DNA from: an uncultured beta proteobacterium
Lineage (GTDB): Bacteria; Pseudomonadota; Gammaproteobacteria; Burkholderiales; Burkholderiaceae_C
Direction of reading: 5' to 3'
Length of the DNA stretch: 64,000 nucleotides
Assembly (NCBI GenBank): GCA_903876735.1
Contig: CAIRAW010000002.1
Span: forward strand, 52,154 to 116,153
Positions within the stretch are counted from its first letter, which is position 1. The number at the start of each line of letters is the position of its first letter. Under the pieces are notes generated by a model. The model worked only from the letters and a program-made list of their open reading frames with translations, did not search any database and was not told where the DNA came from. Shown in pieces: positions 1-11,174 of this stretch. Made by a program: the position numbers and the translations under genes.

Positions 1-775
1 ACGCCGTTGCCACGTATTCGAGCGCCAGACCGCGCACGATACCCACTGCGGCAACCTCGGAAAAAGCACGATGTTTGGCCAGCAGGCGCGCCGTCTCCAG
101 TGCCAGGCGCGTCTCGCGCGCCATGCGCGCTGCCTTCAGGCGCAGGCGCAAGGCCAGCGTTCGCCGCGCCGCGCCCTGCGGCAATTCATCAAGCCATTGC
201 AGGGCTGCCGGGGCGTCGCGGTCTTCCACCGCCCAACGCGCCGCCCGCAGTTGCACGCCTTCACGGGTTTCCTGTGCGTCGCGTCGTGAGGCCTGCTCCA
301 GCGCCTGGCGGAAATGCATCTCGCGTGCAGCCTTGTCCTGCAGAACCTGGGCGCTTTCGGCAGCCAGTAGATGTGAAAGGGCGCGCAGTCGCGCGGAATA
401 GGCCAGCGTTTCACCGTTGTGCGCCATGGCGCTTTCGCGCGCCAGCACGGCCTCGGCCGCCTTCTTGGCACGGATAAAGCGCCCCGCCACCAAGTGTGAA
501 AGAGCGTCGAGCAAGGCGGTGTGCAGGGCCCGTTCATGGTGCTGCAGACGCCAGCGTTGCGCCTGTACGGGGATGGCAAACAGAGCCGCCAGCGCACGCA
601 GCGCGACGTGCAGAATGAAAAACAGCAGCCCGAGCAACAAAAGGACCAGATTGAGCGACACATCAACCCGATACGGCGGCCAGAACAACGTGATCGTGCC
701 CTGGTTGTTGCCGGCAAACAGCGCGATGGCAACCGCCATGCCAAACAATGCCAGGAACCACAGGGCTGCGCGCAT
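1..775 (-). CDS. hemY: HemY-like protein, partial (C-terminus beyond window edge)
   Basis: Minus-strand reading from ATG at 775 gives MRAALWFLALFGMAVAIALFAGNNQGTITLFWPPYRVDVSLN..., typical HemY N-terminus; directly follows hemX. The listed ORF 136..744 is a different frame. Confidence 0.85.
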   Translation of the reverse strand, partial: MRAALWFLALFGMAVAIALFAGNNQGTITLFWPPYRVDVSLNLVLLLLGLLFFILHVALRALAALFAIPVQAQRWRLQHHERALHTALLDALSHLVAGRFIRAKKAAEAVLARESAMAHNGETLAYSARLRALSHLLAAESAQVLQDKAAREMHFRQALEQASRRDAQETREGVQLRAARWAVEDRDAPAALQWLDELPQGAARRTLALRLRLKAARMARETRLALETARLLAKHRAFSEVAAVGIVRGLALEYVATA

Positions 776-777
776 AC

Positions 778-1845
778 CTACCTGCCGGCGGCGGCCGTGG
801 TCAGCGCCGCCAGAGTGTCGTCAACGCGCGGCAACTGCAGCGTCTTCATCTGCGCCTGCACCTGTTGCAGCAGAGCCGCGGCAGTCTGCGTCTTGCGCGA
901 GCTGGCGTCAAAGTATTTGTTGAGCGTGAGCGTGGCTGCTGCCAGGTCAGCGCGTGCGGAATCCAGCTGACGCGCCAACAGGCCAAGCCGCGCGTTGAGC
1001 AATTTAAGCTTGAAGTTTTCACGCAGGAAGAAGGACTGCTCAGGCGACACCAGCGCTGCTTCGGGCTGCTCGATGCGGCTCACGCGCAGCAGAATGCGGG
1101 TCTCATCGCGCAGCACCTGCAAAACACGTTGCCACCAGAGCACCTTGACCTCGGGCAGCGCACGCTGGCCCGAAGCCGTGCCACCGACCGTCAGCACGGC
1201 ATTGGCCAGTATCAGTTCGTCCGCCAGATGCACCAGTTCATCGATTTTGACCAGAAGACCCGGCGTATCGCTGACCGCGGCCGACTTGATGCGGTCGATG
1301 TCGCGTGCAATCGCCCTTTGCAGAGGCGTCAGACGCGGCTGGGCGGCGCGCACCACACGCTGATCGGCACTCTTGAGCGCGGCCAGAAGCGGCTCGACAC
1401 TGCCAGTGAGCTGCGCCTGCTGCTGCGCCAGGCGGATCGCCGATTCAATATCGACCACCATATTTTCATCGCGTGAGCGCGACAGGCTTTGCATCAATTC
1501 TTCAAGCTGCGTGCGTTGCAATGAGACCTCGCTCAAGCGCGCATCGAATACCGCCACACGGGCTGCAGCCTCGCGCGCCAGTTCCTGCGCCTGCTTGGCA
1601 ACAGCCCGCGCCTCCAGCGACTGCGCGCCGGCGTCGGCGCTCTGGCGTGCCAGTTGCTCCTGAATCGAGGACAGCTTCTGCCAGAGCAAGGCGCTGGCCA
1701 GCAGCGCCAGCAATGCCACCACGGCCACGCTGATCAGAAACCAGCGTGGCAGGCTCTGTGAGGCTCCCGGCGTTGATTCCGCTTCTGCCGCGGACGCTGG
1801 GGCCCCGGTGGGGACTGGCAGTTCGGCTTGAGGCGGGGAGTTCAT
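778..1845 (-). CDS. hemX: HemX-like (uroporphyrinogen-III C-methyltransferase family) membrane protein
   Basis: 355 aa, single N-terminal TM segment then coiled-coil; between hemD and hemY. Confidence 0.85.
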   Translation of the reverse strand: MNSPPQAELPVPTGAPASAAEAESTPGASQSLPRWFLISVAVVALLALLASALLWQKLSSIQEQLARQSADAGAQSLEARAVAKQAQELAREAAARVAVFDARLSEVSLQRTQLEELMQSLSRSRDENMVVDIESAIRLAQQQAQLTGSVEPLLAALKSADQRVVRAAQPRLTPLQRAIARDIDRIKSAAVSDTPGLLVKIDELVHLADELILANAVLTVGGTASGQRALPEVKVLWWQRVLQVLRDETRILLRVSRIEQPEAALVSPEQSFFLRENFKLKLLNARLGLLARQLDSARADLAAATLTLNKYFDASSRKTQTAAALLQQVQAQMKTLQLPRVDDTLAALTTAAAGR

Positions 1846-1849
1846 GGGT

Positions 1850-2662
1850 CTATTTTAAAGTTTTAAAGTGCTGCTTGAGCACCGCATCCACATCCGCCAG
1901 CGTCGGGCGCGACTCGAAAACAACAGCAAAACCTGCTTGCCTGGCGGCCTCGGCGATGCGCGGATGGGTCGCCAGCGCGCGCGCGCCAGCCCAGTCCTGC
2001 CCGGGCAGCGAAGCGGCCAGGTTGGCTACGGCCTGCGCGCTACTGAAGAGCCAGACCGAGCCGTCACGGGCCGCCTGGCGCGCCAACTCGCGTTCTGCCG
2101 CGCCGAACTCCGGCGCCCGCCGCTCGTAGGCCGCGACAAAATCAGCCTTTCCACCCGCAGCCGCCACCTGGCGGGCGAACCAATCGCGCCCGCTGCCTTG
2201 CCCGTCCGCCGCAGCCTGCGTGGCATCAGCTCCGCGCACGATCAGCACGCGCGCACCGGCCTGAACCTGTGACGCAACCTGCTGCCACAGGGCTTCGGAA
2301 TCAAACTGGCCGGCATCGGCCGCCGGGGCATCGAGCCGCTCAGGCGCAACGCCGGCACGCAGCAAAGCGCGCGCCGTCCCCGGGCCGGTCGCCCAAGCCC
2401 TGGTTTTTACATTGGCCAAGGAGGCAAAGGCAGCCGGGTTCGCCCCCGGTGCATCAAAAAAATGCGTCGCCGCATTGCCGCTAACAAACATGAGTGCCAG
2501 GTAGCTGTCGATTTGTTGCCAGGCACGCTTCAGTTCGGCCTGCTGCGCGGTCGCTCTGATTTCAATCAGGGGCAGGCACTGCGCATCAACGCCCAAGGCC
2601 GACAAATCGCGCACCCACCGCAGCGCCTCGCGCTCGGGGCGGGTGACGATGACACGCGTCAT
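1850..2662 (-). CDS. hemD: Uroporphyrinogen-III synthase
   Basis: [35 protein letters not shown]...; start reassigned from ORF 2803 to ATG at 2662. Confidence 0.9.
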   Translation of the reverse strand: MTRVIVTRPEREALRWVRDLSALGVDAQCLPLIEIRATAQQAELKRAWQQIDSYLALMFVSGNAATHFFDAPGANPAAFASLANVKTRAWATGPGTARALLRAGVAPERLDAPAADAGQFDSEALWQQVASQVQAGARVLIVRGADATQAAADGQGSGRDWFARQVAAAGGKADFVAAYERRAPEFGAAERELARQAARDGSVWLFSSAQAVANLAASLPGQDWAGARALATHPRIAEAARQAGFAVVFESRPTLADVDAVLKQHFKTLK

Positions 2663-3609
2663 CAGGCCGTGCCTTGCGACTCGCCGTGAACCGGAACCGA
2701 CCCGCCTTTGGCCGCCACACCGGCACGCAGGTCGGCAGCCACGCGCGTGCCCAGCGCGGTGGCGCCGGTCAGATCGGTGACCGCAGCCGTGGCGCGCACG
2801 CAAACCAGTTCCAGCACACCTTCGGGGTCGCCCCAGGCGGCGTCGATGGTCAGCGAGTCGCCGTCCAGGGTAGCGAAAGCGGCCAGCGGCATCGAACAGC
2901 TGCCGCCCATGGCCCGGCTCACAGCCCGCTCGGCCGCCACCGCCAGCCAGGTACGCTGGTGCGCCAGCGGTGCCAGCGCTGCGATCACATCACCACGCTC
3001 GGCACGCACCTCAATGCCCAAGGCGCCCTGACCAGCGGACGGCAGCATCTCAGCGGGTTCGAAAGTACCGCGAATGCGCTCGCTCAAACCCAGTCGCTTG
3101 AGACCAGCCGCTGCCAACACAATGGCGTCGTACTGCCCTTCGTCGAGCTTGCGCAAACGCGTATCGAGATTGCCGCGCAGTGGCTCAATTTTCAGGTCCG
3201 GTCGCACGGCGCGCAGCAGCGCAACGCGGCGCAGGCTGGAGGTGCCGACCACCGCGCCCTGCGGCAGCGCCGCCAGGCTGGCGTAGCGATTGGAGACAAA
3301 GGCGTCACGCGGGTCTTCGCGTTCCATCACGCAGGCCAGACAAAAACCCTCGGGCAGTTCCATCGGCACATCCTTGAGCGAATGCACGGCCAGATCGGCC
3401 CGACCCTCGTCCAGCGCCACTTCGAGCTCTTTGACGAACAGGCCCTTGCCGCCAACCTTGCTCAGCGTTCGGTCCAGAATCTGGTCGCCCAGGGTGGTCA
3501 TGCCCAGCAGGCTGACCTGGTGCCCCAGTTGCTCAAGCAGGGCTTTGACATGCTGGGCCTGCCACATGGCAAGGCGGCTCTCTCGTGTTGCTATCGTCAG
3601 GTTGCTCAT
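2662..3609 (-). CDS. hemC: Hydroxymethylbilane synthase (porphobilinogen deaminase)
   Basis: [22 protein letters not shown]..., [20 protein letters not shown] motifs. Confidence 0.97.
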   Translation of the reverse strand: MSNLTIATRESRLAMWQAQHVKALLEQLGHQVSLLGMTTLGDQILDRTLSKVGGKGLFVKELEVALDEGRADLAVHSLKDVPMELPEGFCLACVMEREDPRDAFVSNRYASLAALPQGAVVGTSSLRRVALLRAVRPDLKIEPLRGNLDTRLRKLDEGQYDAIVLAAAGLKRLGLSERIRGTFEPAEMLPSAGQGALGIEVRAERGDVIAALAPLAHQRTWLAVAAERAVSRAMGGSCSMPLAAFATLDGDSLTIDAAWGDPEGVLELVCVRATAAVTDLTGATALGTRVAADLRAGVAAKGGSVPVHGESQGTA

Positions 3610-3711
3610 ATGCGGTGGCTTTTGGTTGTAACTCGTTGGTAATCAAGGGTGAACATGGGATGCTAGCATGGCACGGATCAGAAATCCTCTATCCGAGCCC
3701 CGCCAAACGCC

Positions 3712-6627
3712 ATGACCAAGCTTCCGAAATCCGGGCCAGCCAAACGCGCAGCCAACACCGAACGCCCCCTGGTCGAGGACATCCGGCTGCTGGGCCGGAT
3801 CCTGGGCGACGTCATCCGCGAGCAGGAGGGTGTAACCGCATTCGAACTGATCGAACAGATTCGCATGCTGTCTGTGGCTTTTCGCCGCGACGCCGATACG
3901 GCCGCCGACAAGACACTCAAGAAGCTGCTCAAGACTTTGAGCAGCGACCAGACCGTCAGCGTGATCCGGGCCTTCACCTATTTCAGCCATCTGGCCAATC
4001 TCGCAGAAGACCGGCACCACATCCGCCGCCGCGCCTTCCATGAACGCGCTGGCAAAAGCCAGGAAGGCAGCATCGAAATGGCGCTGGAACGCCTGCGCCA
4101 CGCCGGCATCTCGGCGAAAACCATTGCCGACACGCTGGCCACCAGCTTTGTCTCGCCGGTGCTGACAGCGCACCCGACTGAAGTTCAGCGCAAAAGCATT
4201 CTGGACGCCGAACGCGCCATCGCCCAATTGCTGGGTGAACGTGACGACATCCGGCTGCGCTCGGTCGCCGCGCAGGTCGGCAAGGACGCACTGGGTGCCC
4301 GCGAACTCTCCCGTAACGAGCAGCAGATGCGTGCCCGCGTGATCCAGCTCTGGCAAACCCGCTTGCTGCGCTTTAGCAAGCTGACAGTCGCCGACGAGGT
4401 TGAAAACGCCCTGAGCTATTACGAAACCACCTTTCTGCAGGAAATCCCCAAGATTTACGCCACACTGGAAAGCGAACTCGGCCAGCACCCTGTGCACAGT
4501 TTTCTGCGCATGGGCCAATGGATCGGCGGCGACCGCGACGGCAATCCGAATGTGAACGCACAAACCCTGGTCCAGGCCCTGCGGCGCCAGGCCGATGTGG
4601 CGCTGCGCCACTACCTGACCGAGGTCCACTACCTGGGCAGCGAACTCTCGATCTCGGGCATGCTGGCAGGTTGCCTGCCGGCCATGCAGGCACTTGCCGA
4701 CAGATCACCCGACCGCAACGAGCACCGCAGGGACGAACCTTATCGACGCGCCCTGATCGGCGTCTATGCCCGGCTCGCCGCCGCCCTGCACGACCTGACC
4801 GGAGGTGACGCCTCACGCCACGCCGTGCCACCGCAAAACGCCTACCCCGATGCCCAGACCTTTCTGGCCGACCTGCAGACCATCGAGGCCTCCTTGCAGG
4901 GCGAGCATGGCAGCGCCCTGGCGGCACAGCGCCTGCACCCGCTGATCCGCGCGGTGCAAGTATTTGGCTTCCATCTGGCCACGGTCGATCTGCGCCAGAG
5001 CTCGGACCAGCACGAGGCGGTGCTGGCCGAACTGCTGGCGGTTGCACGAATGGAGCCAGCCTATGCCAGTCTGGACGAAATGGCCAAGCGCAGCCTGCTC
5101 ATGCGCCTGCTCAACGACGCGCGGCCGCTGCGCGTGCTGGGCACCGTGTATTCAGACAAGACGCGCAGCGAGATTGAAATTTTCGAAACAGCCAAAGTCA
5201 TGCGCGAGCGCTTTGGCGCGCAGGCAATCCGCCACTACATCATCAGCCACACCGAGACCGTGAGCGACCTGCTCGAAGTGCTGTTGCTGCAAAAAGAAGT
5301 CGGCCTGCTGCGCGGTACGCTCGACGACCCGGCCACCCTGTGCGACCTGATCGTGGTGCCGCTGTTCGAAACCATCGAAGACCTGCGCAACGCGGCGCCC
5401 ATCATGCGTGAGTTCTACGCCCTGAGCGGCATCAAAACCCTGGTGCAGCGCAGCGGCGCCGAGCAGGACATCATGCTGGGCTACTCCGACAGCAACAAGG
5501 ACGGCGGCATCTTCACCAGCAACTGGGAGCTCTACCGCGCCGAGATCGCGCTGGTGGCATTGTTCGATGAACTTAACTTACCCAAAGCGAATGCCGCCGC
5601 GCCGGGCCGCCCCAAGCAAGGCACGGCCCCCTCGGGGGGCAGCGCAGCACATGAAATGGCAAGCGTGGAGGCCGGCAGTATCAGGCTCAGAATGTTCCAC
5701 GGCCGCGGCGGCACCGTGGGCCGTGGTGGTGGCCCGAGCTACCAGGCGATTCTGGCGCAGCCACCGGGCACGGTACGCGGTCAGATCCGCCTGACCGAAC
5801 AGGGCGAGGTGATCGGATCCAAGTACGCCAACCCCGAAATCGGCCGGCGCAACCTGGAAACCCTGGTCGCCGCCACGCTCGAAGCCACGCTGCTGCAACC
5901 AACCCAATCGGCCAGCACGCCCTTTCTGCAAGCGGCGACCGAGCTGTCGCAACTGAGCATGACGGCCTACCGCAAGCTGGTTTACGAAACACCAGGCTTC
6001 ACCGAATACTTCTTCGACTCGACCCCGATCCGCGAAATCGCCGAACTCAACATCGGCTCGCGCCCGGCTTCACGCAAAGCTTCACAAAAGATAGAGGACC
6101 TGCGCGCAATACCCTGGGGCTTCAGCTGGGGCCAGTGCCGCCTGACGCTGCCAGGCTGGTACGGCTTCGGCTCGGCGGTCGAACTGTTCCTGCAGCAGGA
6201 CAGCGCCAAGGCGCAGCAAAAGCGCCTGGCGTTGCTGCAACAGATGTACCGGCAATGGCCCTTCTTCAGAACCCTGTTGTCCAACATCGACATGGTCATG
6301 GCCAAAGGTGATCTGGCACTGGCGTCGCGCTACGCCGAACTGGTAACGGATGCGCGTCTGCGCAAGAAAATCTTCAGCGCCATCGAGCTCGAATGGCACA
6401 GCACCGCCAGGGCCTTGGGCCAGATCACCGGCGATGCGCAGCGTCTGGCCAACAACGTGGCCCTGCAGCGCTCGATCCGGCACCGTTTTCCCTACATCGA
6501 CCCGCTGCACCACCTGCAGGTCGAACTGATTCGCCGCTACCGCAATGGCCAGACCGATGAACGTCTTCAGCGCGGCATCCACATCTCGATCAACGGCATC
6601 GCCGCCGGGCTCAGGAATACCGGCTAG
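3712..6627 (+). CDS. ppc: Phosphoenolpyruvate carboxylase
   Basis: 971 aa; [39 protein letters not shown] motifs, ends RNTG. Confidence 0.98.
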   Translation: MTKLPKSGPAKRAANTERPLVEDIRLLGRILGDVIREQEGVTAFELIEQIRMLSVAFRRDADTAADKTLKKLLKTLSSDQTVSVIRAFTYFSHLANLAEDRHHIRRRAFHERAGKSQEGSIEMALERLRHAGISAKTIADTLATSFVSPVLTAHPTEVQRKSILDAERAIAQLLGERDDIRLRSVAAQVGKDALGARELSRNEQQMRARVIQLWQTRLLRFSKLTVADEVENALSYYETTFLQEIPKIYATLESELGQHPVHSFLRMGQWIGGDRDGNPNVNAQTLVQALRRQADVALRHYLTEVHYLGSELSISGMLAGCLPAMQALADRSPDRNEHRRDEPYRRALIGVYARLAAALHDLTGGDASRHAVPPQNAYPDAQTFLADLQTIEASLQGEHGSALAAQRLHPLIRAVQVFGFHLATVDLRQSSDQHEAVLAELLAVARMEPAYASLDEMAKRSLLMRLLNDARPLRVLGTVYSDKTRSEIEIFETAKVMRERFGAQAIRHYIISHTETVSDLLEVLLLQKEVGLLRGTLDDPATLCDLIVVPLFETIEDLRNAAPIMREFYALSGIKTLVQRSGAEQDIMLGYSDSNKDGGIFTSNWELYRAEIALVALFDELNLPKANAAAPGRPKQGTAPSGGSAAHEMASVEAGSIRLRMFHGRGGTVGRGGGPSYQAILAQPPGTVRGQIRLTEQGEVIGSKYANPEIGRRNLETLVAATLEATLLQPTQSASTPFLQAATELSQLSMTAYRKLVYETPGFTEYFFDSTPIREIAELNIGSRPASRKASQKIEDLRAIPWGFSWGQCRLTLPGWYGFGSAVELFLQQDSAKAQQKRLALLQQMYRQWPFFRTLLSNIDMVMAKGDLALASRYAELVTDARLRKKIFSAIELEWHSTARALGQITGDAQRLANNVALQRSIRHRFPYIDPLHHLQVELIRRYRNGQTDERLQRGIHISINGIAAGLRNTG

Positions 6628-6661
6628 GCCATTGACCAATACGAGCGAACAGTTCTAGTTT

Positions 6662-6732
6662 TGTCATTGCGGGCTTGACCCGCAATCCATGGATCACGTG
6701 GCACTGGATCCCGGGTCGAGCCCGGGATGACA
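6662..6732. repeat. Dispersed TGTCAT...ATGACA palindromic element, copy 1
   Basis: Two 8-bp stems: ATTGCGGG-cttga-CCCGCAAT and ATCCCGGG-tcgag-CCCGGGAT. Confidence 0.85.
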
Positions 6733-6751
6733 GCACGGGACTGGTCATTGC

Positions 6752-7504
6752 CTAGCCCACCAGCAACTCGCGCACTGCCGCCAGTTGCCGGCGTGACACC
6801 GGCAACCACTCCTCGAGTCCGATCAGACGCACGGCCCAGCCTTCACCTTCAAGCGCATCGTCCTGACGCTCCAGCGCGCGCACAGCACGCCGCGCCACCA
6901 GCGCGTTTCGGTGGATGCGGATGAAGTGCGCGGGGTATCTGGCTTCCAGTTCGCTCAGCGAGCCCTCCAGAATGAAGCTCCGGGCCTGCGTGCGCAGCGT
7001 GAGGTACTTGAGTTCGGCCTTGAGATACAAAACCTCGGCCAACGGCACGCGCTCGGTGCGGCCGCGCTCCTGCACGATCAGCACGTCCTGCGCCAGTTCG
7101 GTCGGCACTGCGCGTTCTGCCTGCAACAACTTCTGCACTTTCTGCAGCGCCGCCTGCAGCCGCTCCAGGCGCACCGGCTTGGTCAGGTAATCGGCCGCCG
7201 CCAGTTCAAAAGCCTGCAAGGCGTGTTCGGCATGGGCCGTGACGAACACCACCGCGGGTGGCGCCGCCAGTGTGCGCAAGGTCTGCGCCAGGGACAGGCC
7301 GTCAACGCCGGGCATGTGGATGTCGACCAAGGCCACATCAAAGGCCTGGCGCTGCAGCCACTGCATCGCCTGCACCGCGTTGGCCGCCTCGCCCTCGACG
7401 CTGGCAGCCGGCGCGCCGCAATCGGCCAGCAGCGTGCGCAAACGCGCGCGCGCCAGCGGCTCGTCGTCCACCAGCAGGACTTTCAGTGGCGACCCCGCAT
7501 TCAC
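6752..7504 (-). CDS. LytTR-family response regulator (AlgR/LytR-like)
   Basis: Receiver domain (VDDEPLARARL...VDIHMPG) plus C-terminal LytTR domain (FIRIHRNALVA). Confidence 0.92.
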   Translation of the reverse strand: MNAGSPLKVLLVDDEPLARARLRTLLADCGAPAASVEGEAANAVQAMQWLQRQAFDVALVDIHMPGVDGLSLAQTLRTLAAPPAVVFVTAHAEHALQAFELAAADYLTKPVRLERLQAALQKVQKLLQAERAVPTELAQDVLIVQERGRTERVPLAEVLYLKAELKYLTLRTQARSFILEGSLSELEARYPAHFIRIHRNALVARRAVRALERQDDALEGEGWAVRLIGLEEWLPVSRRQLAAVRELLVG

Positions 7505-8577
7505 GCCGGCACCTCGATCCGAACCTGAAAAACACCGTCACGCAAACCGCACTTGAAATCGCTCTGCACGTCGTGCAGCAGCCTGAGCCGGTCGCGCACA
7601 TTGGCCAGCGCTTCGCCGTGGCCCGCTTCGCCCGGCCCGGCCGGCACCGTGTTGGTCACCTTGATGACGACACGGGTACCGCGTCGTTGCGTCGAAATCC
7701 GGATCTGCGCGCCTGCCGCACTGGGTTCCACGCCATGGCGCACGGCATTTTCGACCAGCGGCTGCAGCAGCAAGGGCGGCACGCGGGCCGCCGAAGCGTC
7801 GGCATCAAGCACCCACTCGACCTGGATTCGGTCGCCAAAGCGCAGTTGCTCAATCGCCAGATAGCGCTGGGCCAGGGCAATCTCGTCGGCCAGCGTGACC
7901 GACTCGTCGAGTTCCATCAGCGCGTGGCGAAACAGGTCGCTCAGGTCTTCCAGCAAGGCCTCGGCCTTGGCCGGCTCGGCGCGCACCAGCGCAATGGCCG
8001 TGTTGAGCGTATTGAACAAGAAGTGCGGACGGATGCGCGCCTGCAACTCGCTCAGGCGCGCGGCGGTGGCAGCCGGCATCCGGCCGCGCGCGCGCAACAC
8101 CAGCGCGGCCACCAGCACGGCCGACAGCAGCGCGCCGCTGGCGGCACAAGCCAGCCAGGGCGCTGGCTCAAGCAGCCCCACCAGGTACAAAATGCCACAA
8201 CCGTACAGACCCGCCACGCCACCCAAGAGCACACCTGCGGCTTGCTGAACCAGGCTGGCCAGACGCGCCAGCAGTTTTTTGAGGCTGCAGGCCACGATCA
8301 GCCAGACCAGCGTGGCCGGCAAGGCGCCGGCCGTGAACAACGACCAGCGGTTCAGCCAGTCCGGCAGCGAAGCCGCGCCAAACAGGGCAGCAACTGCGAC
8401 CGCCGCTTCAACAAACAGGACCGCCCTGAGCACGACGCCGACCTGGCAGGCGTCAAAAACCAGCACCCGTGCCGGCACCGCAGCAGCCGGCTCGGGCGCG
8501 AGTTCCTGGAAGGTCGATAAAATTTGGGTATCTTTCATTAATAGCTGCGCTGGCCGGTATTCATCGTGTTGGGGCAA
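7501..8577 (-). CDS. Sensor histidine kinase, LytS/AlgZ (His_kinase) family
   Basis: LQARIRPHFLFNTLNTAIALVR motif, ATPase domain; overlaps partner regulator; true start may be the internal ATG near 8538. Confidence 0.88.
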   Translation of the reverse strand: MPQHDEYRPAQLLMKDTQILSTFQELAPEPAAAVPARVLVFDACQVGVVLRAVLFVEAAVAVAALFGAASLPDWLNRWSLFTAGALPATLVWLIVACSLKKLLARLASLVQQAAGVLLGGVAGLYGCGILYLVGLLEPAPWLACAASGALLSAVLVAALVLRARGRMPAATAARLSELQARIRPHFLFNTLNTAIALVRAEPAKAEALLEDLSDLFRHALMELDESVTLADEIALAQRYLAIEQLRFGDRIQVEWVLDADASAARVPPLLLQPLVENAVRHGVEPSAAGAQIRISTQRRGTRVVIKVTNTVPAGPGEAGHGEALANVRDRLRLLHDVQSDFKCGLRDGVFQVRIEVPA

Positions 8578-8653
8578 CCAGCCCGATTATTGATGATTCC
8601 CGGTTGCAACACCTTCCACCCTGCACGGCCGTCGAAAGCCGACGCCACCTGTC

Positions 8654-10105
8654 ATGCCACACAACCAATTTGACAAAAAATCGCAAGCTTGGTCTGCCCT
8701 CTTCTCGGAGCCGATGAGCGACTTGGTCAAACGTTACACCTCGAGTGTCGATTTTGACAAGCGCCTGTGGCAAGCCGACATCACCGGCTCGCTGGCGCAC
8801 GCGGAGATGCTGGCCGCGCAAGGCATCCTGAGCAGCAGCGACCGCGCTTCCATCGAGTCCGGCATGCTCACCATCCGCAGCGAGATCGAAGCCGGAACGT
8901 TTGAGTGGAAGCTCGACCTGGAAGACGTGCACCTCAACATCGAAGCGCGCCTGACGCAACTCGTGGGTGACGCCGGCAAGCGCCTGCACACCGGACGCAG
9001 CCGCAACGACCAGGTCGCCACCGACGTGCGCCTGTGGCTGCGCGACGAGATCGACCTGATCATCACCCTGCTCGCCGAATTGCAGCAAGCCCTGCTAGAC
9101 GTGGCGGAGAAAAACGTCGAGGTCATCCTGCCCGGCTTCACGCACCTGCAGGTGGCGCAACCGATCAGCTTTGGCCACCACATGCTGGCTTACGTCGAGA
9201 TGTTCAGCCGCGACGCCGAGCGCATGGGCGAGGTGCGCCGGCGCACCAACCGCCTGCCGCTGGGCGCTGCCGCGCTGGCCGGCACCAGCTACCCGCTGGA
9301 CCGCGAGCGCGTCGCCACGACACTGGGCATGGTCGATGAGAAAGGCCGGCCGCAGGTCTGCCAGAACAGCCTGGACGCCGTCAGCGACCGCGACTTCGCC
9401 ATCGAATTCAGCGCCGCCGCCGCCCTGGCCATGGTGCACGTGAGCCGCTTGTCCGAAGAACTGGTGCTGTGGATGAGTCAGAACTTCGGCTTCATCAAGA
9501 TCTCGGACCGCTTCACCACGGGCAGTTCCATCATGCCGCAGAAGAAAAACCCCGACGTGCCCGAACTCGCGCGCGGCAAGACCGGGCGCGTGGTCGGTCA
9601 CCTGATGGGTCTGCTCACGCTGATGAAGGGCCAGCCGCTGGCCTACAACAAGGACAACCAGGAAGACAAGGAGCCGCTGTTCGACACCGTGGACACACTC
9701 AAGGACACTCTGCGCATCTTCTCGGAGATGGTCGGCGGCCAGCTCAATGCGGCGACTGGTCAGAAAGAAGGCGGCATCAGCGTCAACGCGCTGGCGATGG
9801 AACAGGCCGCCGCGCGCGGCTACGCCACCGCCACCGACCTGGCCGACTACCTGGTGAAAAAAGGCCTGCCATTTCGCGACGCGCATGAGACCGTGGCCCA
9901 TGCCGTCAAGGCCGCGATTACGCACCAGGTCGATCTGTCCGAATTGCCGCTCTCCGTGCTGCAGCAGTTCAACCCGAAGATCGAAAAAGACGTGTATGAC
10001 GTGCTTTCGCTGCGCGGCTCGCTCAACGCCCGCGACATCCTGGGCGGCACGGCACCGAACCAGGTGCGCGCCCAGATTGCGCGCCAACGCGCGCGGCTCG
10101 GTTAG
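8654..10105 (+). CDS. argH: Argininosuccinate lyase
   Basis: 483 aa; [17 protein letters not shown] signature. Confidence 0.98.
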   Translation: MPHNQFDKKSQAWSALFSEPMSDLVKRYTSSVDFDKRLWQADITGSLAHAEMLAAQGILSSSDRASIESGMLTIRSEIEAGTFEWKLDLEDVHLNIEARLTQLVGDAGKRLHTGRSRNDQVATDVRLWLRDEIDLIITLLAELQQALLDVAEKNVEVILPGFTHLQVAQPISFGHHMLAYVEMFSRDAERMGEVRRRTNRLPLGAAALAGTSYPLDRERVATTLGMVDEKGRPQVCQNSLDAVSDRDFAIEFSAAAALAMVHVSRLSEELVLWMSQNFGFIKISDRFTTGSSIMPQKKNPDVPELARGKTGRVVGHLMGLLTLMKGQPLAYNKDNQEDKEPLFDTVDTLKDTLRIFSEMVGGQLNAATGQKEGGISVNALAMEQAAARGYATATDLADYLVKKGLPFRDAHETVAHAVKAAITHQVDLSELPLSVLQQFNPKIEKDVYDVLSLRGSLNARDILGGTAPNQVRAQIARQRARLG

Positions 10106-10297
10106 AGGTTCTCACAACTCCAGCACCGAATCCAGACCGCGGTTCACGCCAACCAGCGTGCCGACCTTGCGGATGGACAGATCCACAAAAAGTTGTGAGC
10201 CCGAATCGCAGCGAAAGCGGTCTTCCATGCTGGATGGTTTGCGTGGGCCGTGTTGGCATGCAATGCGTCAATACCATTGGTCCCCCACAGAGCTGGC

Positions 10298-10395
10298 GGA
10301 CTCAGGACGGCGTGGCGCTCAGCGCAGTGAGGTCAAGGAGGAGGCCGAAGGCAGGGGGACACGAACGGAGTTGAGTGCCGCGTCGTCCTGAGTCC
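10298..10395. repeat. 26-bp imperfect inverted repeat with ~46-nt loop
   Basis: Arms 10298-10323 and 10370-10395; 22/26 Watson-Crick matches, four mismatches all G-U compatible. Confidence 0.75.
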
Positions 10396-10505
10396 TGACG
10401 TGCCTGGTCCCGAGGTCTGAAATCCATTTGGAAAGACCGCTATGTGTCTACTGAAGCCTGCGGCCTCGCACTTTCACCACCCCGTCGTGCCACCGATGAC
10501 TTCCT

Positions 10506-11009
10506 TCAGTGCCCAGTCTTTGCCCTGCACGCAGCCTGCATATCCCGGTTCTTGATGAAGCCGCATTGTCCTGGTCCACTCCCGGTTTCTGCGCGACACA
10601 TCGCCTGAAGGTCACTGTTTTTGATAAAGCCGCACTGACCGCTACCGTCACCGTTGATGGCACGGCAGTGGGCTCGTCGATCGGCGTCCTGAATAAAGCC
10701 GCATTGACCGGTATTGGAACTACCTGACCCGCCTGCAGCGCTCTGGGTACTGGCTCGACAGGCTGCCTGGCTGTCTCGATCCTTGATGAAACCGCACTGA
10801 CCGCTGCCGCTACCGGTCTCAGCCCGGCACCGCGCCTGCAGATCACTGCTCCGGATGAAGCCACACTGCCCCGGGCCACCACCGTTGATAGCCCGGCAAT
10901 AAGCCTGCTGATCCTGATCCTTGATGAAGCCACATTGGCCGCTGTCGGCCAAAGCAGACCCCCCTGAGAGAACAAGAGCCAGGGCTGCAACATATTTCAG
11001 AATATTCAT
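10506..11009 (-). CDS. Secreted Cys-containing tandem-repeat protein, function unknown
   Basis: Signal peptide MNILKYVAALALVLSGGSALA followed by six GQCGFI(K/R/Q)xxDxxAxCRA repeats; start reassigned from 11069 to ATG at 11009. Confidence 0.85.
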   Translation of the reverse strand: MNILKYVAALALVLSGGSALADSGQCGFIKDQDQQAYCRAINGGGPGQCGFIRSSDLQARCRAETGSGSGQCGFIKDRDSQAACRASTQSAAGGSGSSNTGQCGFIQDADRRAHCRAINGDGSGQCGFIKNSDLQAMCRAETGSGPGQCGFIKNRDMQAACRAKTGH

Positions 11010-11174
11010 TTTGTCATCCATGGCTTGAGTGAAACGGCCCATGTCAGCGCCAGGGCCCTTGACGGGCAACTGTACCTCCTTGCGTCCATTGTCATTGGCT
11101 ACTCAATGGCGCTGCCACCCCGTGATCGCAGGCCGTGCGATTCAACCGGGGCTTGGCTTATAGTGCGAACCCTG

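Noticed and set aside
136-744. 202-aa - strand ORF at the window start
   Set aside because: Wrong frame inside hemY; the correct hemY frame runs off the edge and so is not listed.
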